From Aradus depressus (Eukaryota; Arthropoda; Insecta; Hemiptera; Aradidae): a stretch of DNA of 64,000 nucleotides. Position 1 is the stretch's first letter. Each line of letters opens with the position of its first letter. The stretch covers positions 21,027,489 to 21,091,488 of the forward strand of contig OY759224.1 of assembly GCA_963662175.1 (NCBI GenBank), in the 5' to 3' direction. The notes beneath the pieces are model-generated. The model searched no databases. It was not told where the DNA came from and worked only from the letters and a program-made list of their open reading frames with translations. Shown here piece by piece: positions 33,773 to 45,100 of this stretch. Both the position numbers and the translations under genes were made by a program.

Positions 33773-34456
33773 GGGTAATTCCACACCAACTCAGCATGAC
33801 GTTACACCCACCGATTTTTTTTTATGGAAAAATTAATGTCATTTTTGGATTCCTCATCCAAAAATAAGCTTAAATACAAATTTTCAGCCTTTTTCGATCG
33901 ATATTTTTTTCTACAGAAGGAAAACATTTTGTTATCTTTCTTCGATTTTTTCACGATTTTTTATTTTTTTATTTTAATTATCAATATCGGCTGAAAAAAT
34001 ATGTTTTACAGATGATTTCAATCGGAAATTTTCTGTAGATTTCGAAAATGTTATCGAAAATATAAAAAAAATTGACCTTTTCACTGAAAATGGCAATTTA
34101 TAATTTTTTTCACATTTTTTTCATGATTTTTTTTCGACATGCTAGTACACCTATTTTTCATCCGTAACACATAGAAATTGTTGTTCGGGAGTTGAACTTT
34201 CATAAAAAAAATTTTTGTTCTGGGAAAAACATTTTTATGAACTGTATAATAGCAATTAAAGTAATTATCGATTTTAAGTGAAAAACTCGAGAAAATACAA
34301 CAAAATGTTTTCCTTCTGTAGAAAAAAATATCGATCGAAAAAGGCTGAAAATTTGTATTTAAGCTTATTTTTGGATGAGGAATCCAAAAATGACATTAGT
34401 TTTTCATAAAAAAATCGGTGGGTGTAACGTCATGCTGAGTTGGTGTGGAATTACCC
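33773..34456. mobile_element. MITE with ~170-bp inverted arms and TTAT duplication
   Basis: Ends gggtaattccacaccaactc and the reverse complement. Both flanks read ttat next to the ends, a possible 4-bp TSD. Central 340 bp is AT-rich without coding sequence. A 4-bp target is used by few superfamilies (e.g. piggyBac, Sola, Chapaev); the exact one is open. Confidence 0.85.
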
Positions 34457-34804
34457 TTATCCAAGTCAAATATTGAGTTTTAGCCTAAATGTTGATTATC
34501 TTTAGAGGTAGAGCGAAAACGTAATTGATTAATTCGTGCTAGGTAATTACACAGCCGTTGGTTCACTGACGACTATTTTTTTTATTATTGTTATTGTTTT
34601 TCCGCCTGAAAGATTTAACGATTCAGTAGCCTTGAGTTTAGATTTTCTTTTTTGGTAGTTAGAAGAAGAAGTGAATAATAATGGATAGGAGGTGATAAGT
34701 GATGAAAAGGAGGACGAAATAGTTCCATAGGATCCCATAATCTAAAAGCAAGGTCAGTTTTTTTTGTCATCTCAGAAGAAAAAGTACTGTAAATAATATC
34801 TATC

Positions 34805-36405
34805 GATTAAACTATGCAAAATTTCGTTTCTATTTTATTCGAGAGATCACTTTCGATGGGTAATAACGAAAAGACCGTCAGCAGGGGCGTAGCCAGGATT
34901 TTGAGCAGGGGGGAGGGGCAAAGTTAGGCTATGAGGGTGGAGGGTATAGACTCCCGGGGGCACAGCCAGCAGTTTCCGTGATTAGCGTTGCACACTTTTT
35001 GTTATTAATTTGGGAGACTCGGACCCCTAGAAGCTCCCCCTGAGGTAACCACTGACTGTAATACTTAAGTTGACTTTACATGAGCATCAAAAATGCAAAG
35101 CGGAGCAGCAGCAAATGCACGCTGTGGTTTCTGTACTTTTAGAATTAAATTACTCACATCCAATAGTGTGCATTTGCTGCTGCTGCGCATTGCATTTTTA
35201 CTGCGCATATAAAATCAGCTTTAAGAGTATAAAGTATAACATAAATGACGATTTTGAGCGAGGAAATGAAAATGTATTTAAATAAATGTAATATGACTTG
35301 TTTTGTACATGTACATTTAAGTAACAGCTGATTGCTGATTTAGGAATCAGACGCACGGGAAATTTAAAGATCCTATTGGTAACTTGCAAGCAATCCATTT
35401 TTAATGAAAACTTTTTTTTTAGTTTATTTAATTTTTATCTTGGTTTTTTGCTCTGGCCAGGGGGGAGGGGGCATGCGCCTCTCTACAGTCTCTCTACAAA
35501 AGCAGGGTGCCTTTTGATTACCCATATTTCCTTTTTTCCCCTCATCCCTTCAAATGAATTTATCTTACTTTTCATCTTGGTTTCGGTTTCATTTTGTTCT
35601 CTTGTCTATATTTGGCTTTGTCAACGATAGATTTAAAATAAAGAAAAGAAAAATTTCACATTTCAACACGTTTTGACCATTTTTGTGATGATATCTCTCA
35701 TCGTGTGTATGTTGATTGGAGCTGTGATATCTTTTAACTCAAAAACGACCAATTATTTCTAATAAAAGTTGTAAAGACACAATTTATATGAAATATTATT
35801 TTTCGAAAGCTGCTTGGCTTACGAAATCAGTCGAAAACCGTAAAATGATGACTTGAAACTCTTTTTTTTTTTAGACATTTTATTCGAGATGCTTTCGAAT
35901 AATGTCTGATCAATGTTTAAATGTTTTATTCATTTATATTATTACTTTCTTATATCTAGTATTGTAATTGAGCGAAAATTCGAGATCGAGATTTCAATGG
36001 ATTTTTATGTTTCAAGATCCCCTGAATACATTTTGACCATTTTCGCCATGATGTCTGTCTGAGCATGTGAGTGCAGAGAGCCATGTAGACCCTATGGCGA
36101 AGGCGTGCGAGGCATACGAGCGGCCTAATTTAAGCCCATAATATGTGTGGCAGCTAGGTCGCCTTAATTTTTCTTTTCCTTATTTTAAATCTATCGTTGA
36201 CAAAGCCAAATATAGAGAAGAGAACAAAAAGAAACCAAAACCAAGATGAAAAGCAAGAGAAATTCATTTGAAGGGATGAGGAAAAAAATGGAAATCAAAC
36301 GGCAGTTGGCAGCCTGCTTTTGTAGAGAGACTGGCGGGACTTTCGTAATTATCCATCGAAAGTGATCTCTTGAATTCTATTGACACGAAACGTGCTTTAG
36401 ACAAT
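34805..36405. repeat. Old inverted repeat split by an hAT MITE
   Basis: Left arm 34805-34881 plus 35485-35660 (agagatcactttcgatggg, tctctctacaaaagcaggg, 'tggctttgtcaacgatag'); right arm 36163-36405 holds the same blocks reversed. Removing 34882-35484 makes the left arm continuous. Confidence 0.75.
34882..35484 (+). mobile_element. hAT-type MITE, copy 1
   Basis: Starts caggggcgtagccaggattt and ends ctggccaggggggaggg...gcgcct. Body is shared with 41843-42403 and 46726-47313, including the gcagcagcagcaaatgcac hairpin. The right end is more diverged than in copy 2 and the TSD is not clear. Confidence 0.8.
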
Positions 36406-37260
36406 TTTGCTTCCATTAAGGCCAGAAAAGCCATGCTTTGATTACAATTTACTTTTATTTAATAAATGGCTATTTGTGATAAATGTTTCTAGTTTTATTT
36501 GAAGAAGAAATTGATTTGTGTTCCTTAAAAACTACTTTACTAAACTAAAAGTTGTGTTCTTAAAAAAAATCCATTATTATCTTTTTTAATATTACCGATA
36601 TCAAAGTTTATTATATAAAGTAAATTTTATTACCTATCATTATTACGTACATAGGTAATAATTATGTTTTATAGTTCATAAATTAATGTTTGAAAATAAA
36701 ATATTTTTGTCGTTACACCTATTAATTTCGTTGCTATTTAGAAAATAAAAATCATTAACTTATTCAAAATGTAAAGGCGAAAAACATAAAAACATTCGGG
36801 TATTTTAATTGTGGAAGGGGGTCGGCGTTATCGTTATTTGCACACGGGTGGCCAATACTCGTTGCATGGCCCTATGTGTGCACGTGATTGGAAAGTTGTG
36901 AGCGCTCAACCGCAAAAATAATTGTAGCTATAAACTATAAATTTAGAATTGACGGATCCCATGTGCTAACTTAAATCTGATTAGATTTTGGCTCATAAAA
37001 TCAGAAGAAAATTGAGATCACTCTTCTCCTAGACCAAAGTACAATGTGCAAGATACAGCTTATGTTTATGGCTTAATCAAAAATATTTTCAGATAATAGT
37101 TGTAGCAAAAACTCAAAGGCATATTTTGTATGAAATATCATTTTTCGCAGGTTGCCCTGTTTTTGAGATAAATGCCGAAAATCGTCTTGAAATGTTTTCT
37201 TGATTTACCCGAAAATGTTCCTTTAAATTAAATTTCCAATCGCTAATAAGTCCTCAGAGT
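35640..37260 (+). repeat. Repeat C pieces
   Basis: Blocks of Repeat C at 35650-35930, 35990-36100 and 36880-37260, separated by unassigned AT-rich DNA (36406-36870). No gene seen. Confidence 0.5.
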
Positions 37261-37395
37261 TTAGATAAGATCATTACAACAAAAGATATAGAGCCTTCAA
37301 ACAATGAAAAATAAATTTCTGTAGGAAATATTAATATAAATCAATCTGAACTCTCAGTTTTTAAAATAAATTAGGATCTAAATATTGTCTGCCTA

Positions 37396-37530
37396 GGGTC
37401 AAGTACCTGACATCGCACAGTACGGTGTGCTCAAGTTTGATTCATCTCCCAGATAAAAAAAAGTAGGTATGGGCCTCGGCGGGGTTCCGAACCCGCGATG
37501 TTGACCTCAATAGGCTACCGGCTCAGTCGT
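37396..37530 (-). mobile_element. SINE S1 head fragment
   Basis: Reverse head with 'ggttccgaacccgcgatgttga' and part of the body. Old copy. Confidence 0.65.
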
Positions 37531-37804
37531 GCTTTAAGCTTAAATTGGTTTAGGCAATTGTACTAATTCAAAACGGAAATATATGAAATATGAAATAGAA
37601 AACAAATTGTCCTTGTTATAAAGTAAATGAAATAATTAATAATTATGTCTGTATTGTGATCGTTGTCGTTTTGGACCAATAAAACACTTCGTTGTGATTA
37701 CTGACTCTTATTGTTTCCTGTACAGACACCAATATATTGTCCGGAAATGATAACAATATTAGTATTATGAATAACTGACCTTGTGTTAAAAAATACACTG
37801 TGAA

Positions 37805-37837
37805 GGGGGGGGGGGGAGGGAGGGGGGGGGGGGGGGG
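37805..37837. repeat. G-tract with G-quadruplex potential
   Basis: 33 bases that are G except for two single A positions. Confidence 0.95.
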
Positions 37838-38105
37838 TATAAAATCATAATTATTCCAATTTTCCTACTACTGTGTTATATTATTCATGAGGCAGTCAAT
37901 TAATATTTTATAGTACGCAATTACGAGCTATTGCGTACTAAGATGAGATTAACAAATACAAAAAAAAATTTGGAAGACCTGAAAATTGAATCTGAATGAG
38001 GTCATGAGAATATTTCCCATAAAGAATGAATCTGCTTCTACTTATTTTATATAAATAATTTTCATAAAACGGAACCGAAAGATTGTTTTTTTTTTTTACA
38101 CATAT

Positions 38106-38272
38106 TAGGTTTTTTAACTGTGAGGTGAAAAAACCTTGAGCATGCCGTCCTTCGCGATGTCAGGTACTAGCTAAAGACCCCTACTCTAGGAGTATAAAGC
38201 TAAGTGGGCAAAATTTATGACTCTCACAATAGAGTAAGGCTCATGTCCATCAGAGCGAAGAAAGAGGGCTAT
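38106..38272 (+). mobile_element. SINE S1 body, degenerate
   Basis: From 'ttaactgtgaggtgaaaaaacc' to 'catgtccatcagagcgaag'; head missing. Confidence 0.65.
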
Positions 38273-38461
38273 GATTTGTATGCAATAAAAACAACGAAAT
38301 ATGAACATATATATGCAAATATATTTGGCAAAATATGCCATTAAAAACTAAAAATATGCGAAAGGCTGCAAAAATTACCTATAGAATAAAATAAACTACA
38401 GAGGTAATAGAAAATCTTTATAGACATGAAATTTATTAAATAAAAAATATATAAGCAAAAA

Positions 38462-38805
38462 GAGGGCGCCGGTAGCTCAGTGGTATGCGTGCTTGACTTC
38501 TGAGCTCAAGGTTGTGGGTTCGTAGCCCGACCGAGGCCCTTAGTTTATTTTATCTGGGAGGTAAAATAAACTTAAGCACGCCGTCCTTCGGATGGGATGT
38601 TAAGCGATGGTCCCGAGCCTGTACGATGTCAGGTACTCGTTAAAGACCCCTGCCCTAGATGAATAAAAATTTAGGGTAGGCAAAATTTAGGACTCCCACA
38701 GTAGAGTCGGGCTCATGTCCACCAGAGTGACGATAGAGCGCTCTGGTAGTAGGCGATATGACCTCGTAGTTAAAGCCCGGGCATGAGTCATAAAACCTAA
38801 CCTAA
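38462..38805 (+). mobile_element. SINE S1, full length
   Basis: Complete. B-box variant 'gtagcccg' and 'gacgatagagcg', both shared with 63371-63677, so the two form a subfamily. Tail cctaacctaa. It lies 245 bp upstream of the first SV2-like coding exon. Confidence 0.92.
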
Positions 38806-39050
38806 GAGAAACATTGGAGTTACTGGAATGCATTCATCTCAATAAAAGGCGCGTACGATAATGTTTAAAAAGAATGCTGAAGTTAATAGATAAAAATATG
38901 TAAATGCATATAAATCACAGTCCTAATTATAAGTTTCTACAATATGTCCGCGTTTCACAACTTAAAAACTATTATTTGTTTTTTATTTATTAATTTGTTT
39001 TTTTTAATTTCAGGCAAAGCCTTAAAGCTCCTTATGCAAAGAATTACACA

Positions 39051-39120
39051 ATGGTGGAAACGAAGGAAAATGAGATAACACTCAGTAAAGGACCGTCCAG
39101 GGACATGGAAAACAAAATAG
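39051..39120 (+). CDS. SV2-like: SV2-like exon 1 (coding part)
   Basis: Residues 1-23, polar cytoplasmic N-terminus. The exon itself begins at 39014 after tttaatttcag; 39014-39050 is 5' UTR. The donor gtgagg at 39121 is chosen over gtaata at 39134 because only it keeps phase 1 with exon 2. Confidence 0.85.
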
Positions 39121-42100
39121 GTGAGGCAAAAAGGTAATATCGAGTCTGAAGAATTCATAAATGTTTTTGTCTGATTTATGTTCCTTTTGTACCTTTAGTA
39201 TAAAGAACTACTGTAATCCTGCAAAATTCGAAATCTATTTTTCATCGGATTTTCACGTTACACGGACACGTTTTGACTATTATTAGTAATTAAATTAATT
39301 AACATTTTACTTCGGTGTCTATGTATATTTTGCAAGCGGTGGTGGGGGCTGCTGGGCCGGATCGAGCATTAGTTATGGTAAAATTTAGGAATGGTAACTG
39401 TTACTGGTATATTTTATACTGGTAACTGTTATTTCTCTAGGCTTGCACTTTACCAGTGATGTTTGATAACTAAAAAACAAAAACTCATAGGAGAAGCGAC
39501 ATAAAATTTCTCTGAAAAATCCAAAATATAGCTAAATACAATGAAGGCTATTATAGGTTACTAGCAGTAATTACCCGGCATTGCCCTGAAAATTCACTAC
39601 TTTTCTGTCATTCCGACGCTTCAACTTTTACTTCGAATATAATCTTAATATTGCAATGAATTTTATTGATAAATTATTCTATTTAGAAAAATGATTTGGA
39701 AAATTTTCACTTTCCATGGCAATGTTAGGTACAACACCTGGCATCAACGTGTAGTGGCGTAGCTAGCCCAGAGTGTGCCTTGTATCGAAATCCCCCTTTT
39801 CGGAAAATAAAAAAAAACACTGGCATAAACAAAATATATTTGAAAATAACGAAAACGACAATATAAAAAAACTTAACTCTAAAAAAAATATTCTTGTGGT
39901 TAAATAGGTACTTTTCTTGCCATTTTTAGTTTTTCAAAATCTTCTTTTTCAATGGACAGTATTGATAAGTCTGATAGTCGTTCTTGTCTGAACATTTTTC
40001 AGTGAATCTATGAAAATAAGAGGTTGAGGCGTTTTCTTTCGAAAAAGATTACAATTCAATGTGAATTTCGGGGCCTTCAAAAGAATATTGACTGTCCTAT
40101 ATGGTACTTTGACGAGAATAATATAGAGCTGCGGCGGAGTGTTTTATTATTTATTTATTAGGGCTTGGCTTTTATCAATATGACTACGGATAACATTTTA
40201 CGATTTTTTGCATAGGCATGTTGGGGCCCCTGTATCATTGCTACAACTGATATAGTGGTAGTTGACTTGTGCTAGCTCGGGAGCCCTGATACAGCAGTAG
40301 CTCTACATCTGTATCTACAATAATTTATGTTTACGTAACTCCCTCAGGATATTCCACAAGTTTCGTATATGCCCTTGTCTGTAATCATCCTTTTTTTCGT
40401 TAATGCACGTTCAGCCGTTTTCGCAGGATGACCGGACAGACCTTTAGCTTTATTTATATAAATTAAGTAATAACTTTCTATATAACTTTCTGTAATTATT
40501 TTTATTTAATTATAATATATTTATCACAGCATCATATCTTCCATTAATTTGTTTCGCTTTAAAAAAATAGCAATTAACAAATTAATTGACAAACGTGTCG
40601 GGAAGCATTCCCATCATCAGTTCTTTGTGTAAACATTCTTTCTTGGATCTCTTTATTGAAACATCAAATCCAAACTGAATATAGAGGTCAACTCAATAAA
40701 TCCGTTCTATAAAAGGAATATCCTGATTGACAGTTGGAATAGTTAACATAAAGAACACATATTATAGATACTGATGGGAATGTTTCCCGAAACTTTTGTA
40801 ATTGCATTTTTTTTTAAAAAGCAAAAAAAAAAAAGAGAAATAATGCTGTAATGAATATATTATAGTTATATAGTTACTTAGTTATTGTGACTCATGCCTT
40901 GACTGTAACTATGAGGTCATATCGCTTACTACCAGAGCACTCTTTCGTCACTCTGATGGACATGAGCCCGACTCTACTATGGCAATTCTAAATGTTGCTT
41001 ACCCTGGTTTATTCACATAGGGCAAAGGTCTAATATATTAGATATGAATTCAGATTCTTCTTATTCAACCCAAAAATAATATTCAATTATGTTTTGTTAA
41101 TGGCTTTTATTCTCTTTGGTTGTAGAGCTGAATCACACAAAAGGAGGAAAAAATGATTTTGAAATAGTACAAAATGGTGAGTTTATGATTGATTATGATT
41201 TCAGTTATTTTTATGTGAAATGTTAAAGCTAAAAATTATTAATTTTATATTTTAGTAATTACTGGAACTGAATTTAAATACCAAGAAGTTCCAATACAGG
41301 ACAAAAATGCCGACTTCGAAGAAGCCATTGAATTAACAGGTAATTTTAGTTTAAATTTTTTTTTTGTTTTACTGGCCTCATGTACAATGCATATTAGCCA
41401 TGCCTCTATAACGGTGTTATTCGTTATTTACACAACATCCAGGGCCCGGGCAGATAGTTCTATCGGTCGGGACACGAACCCACAAACCAAGTCATGCGAC
41501 CAAAGCCCTGCGCTCTGCCCGCATTGGCCCCTAGTTTATTAGTTTAATTCAAATTGAATGTTGAAAATGGTTGTATAGAGGTTGGTCAGTTCAGTGGACG
41601 GATGTCGGAATGAAGGATGTTCCTTTGACGTTCTCACAATTCAGTGTTTAGCTAATACTACAATATTCTCCTAGATCTACTAGTATCCCTATGTTCTATT
41701 AATATTTTTTTCATAAGTCATTTATTATTTTATTATTCTCTTATTATTTTTGCTTATTATTTACTCTCTCATTAACATTTTCTAATAAGCTCCACTTCCT
41801 CGAGCATAATTGCATGAAACCAAATAACCCTACTACCTCTACCAGGGGCGTAGCCAGGATTTAGAGCAGGGGGGGGGGGGAGGGGGGGTATAGACTCCCG
41901 GGGGCACGGCCCGCAGTGGTTAGCGTTGTAAACTTGTTGTTATTAATTTGGGAGACTTGGACCTCTAGAAGCTCCCCCTGAGGTAACCACTGACTGTAAT
42001 ACTTAAGTTGACTTTACATGAGCAGCAAATGCACGCTGTGGTTTCTGTGCTTTTAGAATTCAATTACTCACATCCAATAGTGTGCATTTGCTGCTGCTGC

Positions 42101-45100
42101 GCTTTGCATTTTTACTGCGCATGTAAAATCAGCTTTAAGAGTATAAAGTATAACATAAATGTCGATTTGAGCGAGGAAATGAAATGATCGAATTCATATA
42201 TATTTAAATAAATGTAATATGACTTGTTTTGTACATGTACATTTAAGTAACAGCTGATTGCTGATTTAGGAATCAGACGCACGGGAAGTTTGAAGATCCT
42301 ATTGGTAACTTGCAAGCAATCCATTTTTAATAAAAACTACTTTTATAGTTTATTTAATTTTTATCTTGGTATTTTGCTCTGGCCAGGGGGGGCTATGCCG
42401 CTGACCTCTACCAAATGTTTCAATTCCAATCCTCCATCCACCGAAGACACACCAGATCCCATCCTTCGGATCTCTTCATCCCTTCCCATCGCTCCTCTGC
42501 CTTCCACAATTCTCTTGTCCAGGCCTCCTCTCTCTACAACTCTCTGCCTCCCCCAATCCGTCACTCTTCTTCCATGGCCTTCTTCAAATCCTCACTATTC
42601 CAATTCCTCTTCGCTAAACAATCCACTCCCTCTGATAAGCTCTTCATTCTTTCTCCCCTGTATTTCCCTATTTGTCAACATCAATTATCTCTAATTATTT
42701 TAGCTATTTACGTATTTCATATTTATTCATTTTTTCCATGTTTTATAAATTCTTTATTTATTATTTTATTCTTTCATAAATATATTTGTATTATTCAAAC
42801 ATTTTATTTCATTAATATATTTTTTTCTTTTTTCTCTTCTCACTCATTTTTTTTTACTCACTTTACTTTTATAGTCAACCAAATTGAATATATTATACTC
42901 TGTCGATTTTTTAAAAAAATTTTGTTATTTTCTCATATTTTTACAGATTTTTTATTATATACATCCTTCTATTTATGTAGATACATTTATTTTCGTTTAT
43001 TTCTTCATAATGAAGCTGATCATTTAAATTTTTTATTTATCTATATTTATTATTGTCTAGGTTTCTCCACTGTAGCTCTAACTTATTTATTTCTTTGTAT
43101 ACATTTCTTGGCATACTGATACTTTATTTCATTGTTCCCTGATCTCTTTGACTCTGTATGTATTTATTCTTAGGGGATTCCAAGTTTGAAAAAAAAAATA
43201 AAAGTGAACTGCAACTTCGGTCATGATTTTTTTTCTTCTCCAACTATAAAATTCATGACCCAAGTTGTAGATTTTCATAATTTTTTTTTATATGATAATA
43301 AGCTCTTATATATGATTATATATATATATTTTATGAATGTACTTTTAGGGTATGGAAAATTTCATTATTCATTATTAATAATATGCGGCTTTGTAAGTAC
43401 GAGTGAAGAAATGGACGTTATATCTATGTCATTTATCCTGCCTTCAGCTCAGTGCGATCTCAATTTGAGTACATACACCAAAGGATGGCTCAATAGCATC
43501 ATATTTATAGGTAAATATGCTGCTATTTTAGTATTGAATGTGCCTTATTTATATAATATTCATTTTTCTAAAGTTGAGAAACTAAATAAATGAATATATA
43601 ATTCTGAATATATATATATGAATATAAATAAATGAATAAAAAATTCTATACTGAATAAAATTATTATTAATGATATTGATACCATGCAGAGAAGTATGAC
43701 GTGTGGATCTCAAGGGCCGCACTTAGTTAGAAATGCCACCTTTGTAGAGTCATAATACACGGCTCAGTAATTTCCTTTGATTTAGGGTGCAAAGAGGCGA
43801 AAGACACACATCCGAGAACCTGCTTGTTTTTAATTTTAGTTTTACCATTGTTATTAAAAAAGGGAAGATAATATTTCAGAACTAGGGAATTTCCTAGTTG
43901 AAATTCTAGCCCCTTCCTTGCCAGCTATATAAGAATGGTTTCTACTCAGCAAACTGTCTTAATATACAGGGTGATTCCCTCGTAACTTTAAAAAAAAAAA
44001 TTGGATGAAACTAGACCAAAAATGGAGTAGAATGCCGCCAACCGCATCTTTCTATTTCAATCCGTTGCCGAGATATGATTTTTAAAAGGTTTTTTCGCGA
44101 AAACCACGTTTTTTGCCATCAAATCCCACATTTCTCCCTTTTAAATCAACTTTTGACCACATTTTCGGAATCAGCGTTACATTTCCCATCAGACTAGTGT
44201 ACTTTCAACTTTGAAAATCACCAACTTAGAACCGAAATAACAGCTAAAACGTTAACATTTTAGAAAAATTAAAATTTGGGGAAATACTTCCAAGTCAACT
44301 ACTTTCCCGCTCAAGGACCGCTTCAACCGACCAGGGAGCTAGAAAACTTGCTTTAATCAGCTTTCTATTGGTATGGTCAACTTTGCGATTCCGTATCGAT
44401 TTCATGGAGAAATTTAAGGTTGAATGCGAAAAAACGATGTAAATCGAATCTAAAGAGGTCACAAATGCAAAATTTTTTTTTTTTTTTAATCTAGAGATCA
44501 TAAGTGTGGCCAGTTCAGGTCTCACAATAACAAGAGTGGATCTCTAGATTAAAAAAAAAAAAAATTTTGCATTTGTGACCTCTTTAGATTCGATTTACAT
44601 CGTTTTTTCGCATTCAACCTTAAATTTCTCCATGAAATCGATACGGAATCTCAAAGTTGACCATACCAATAGAAATCTGATTAAATTTGCAAGTTTTCTA
44701 GCTCCCTGGTCGGTTGAAGCGGTCCTTGAGCGGGAAAGTAGTTGACGTGGAAGTATTTCCCGAAATTTTAATTTTTCTAAAATGTTAATGTTTTAGCTGT
44801 TATTTCGGTTCTAAGTTGGTGATTTTCAAAGTTGAAAGTACACTAGTCTGATAGGAAATGTAACGCTGATTCCGAAAATGTGGTCAAAAGTTGATTTAAA
44901 AGGGAGAAATGTGGGACTTGATGGCAAAAAACGTGGTTTTCTCGAAAAAAAAACTTTAAAAAATCATATCTCGGCAACGGTTTGAAATAGAAAGGTGCGG
45001 TTGGCGGCATTCTACTCCATTTTTGGTCTAGTTTCACCCAATTTTTTATTTAAAGCTACGAGGGAATCACCCTATATAACTGACGATGGTATAACAGCGA

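Larger units (their letters stand above)
33290..34600 (+). repeat. Repeat A, long copy interrupted by a MITE
   Basis: Begins 'atatgggaaattatgtaatcggtcaaa' and ends 'acacagccgttggttcactgacg'. The MITE at 33773-34456 and a short palindrome at 33634-33691 lie inside it. Comparison with 29210-29600 shows what is inserted. Confidence 0.7.

Noticed and set aside
39134..39135. Alternative donor for SV2-like exon 1
   Set aside because: It would give phase 2 and break the frame into exon 2.
42415..43119. 234-residue plus frame
   Set aside because: Only the first ~80 residues match a LINE C-terminus; the rest is translated AT-rich sequence rich in F, I and Y.
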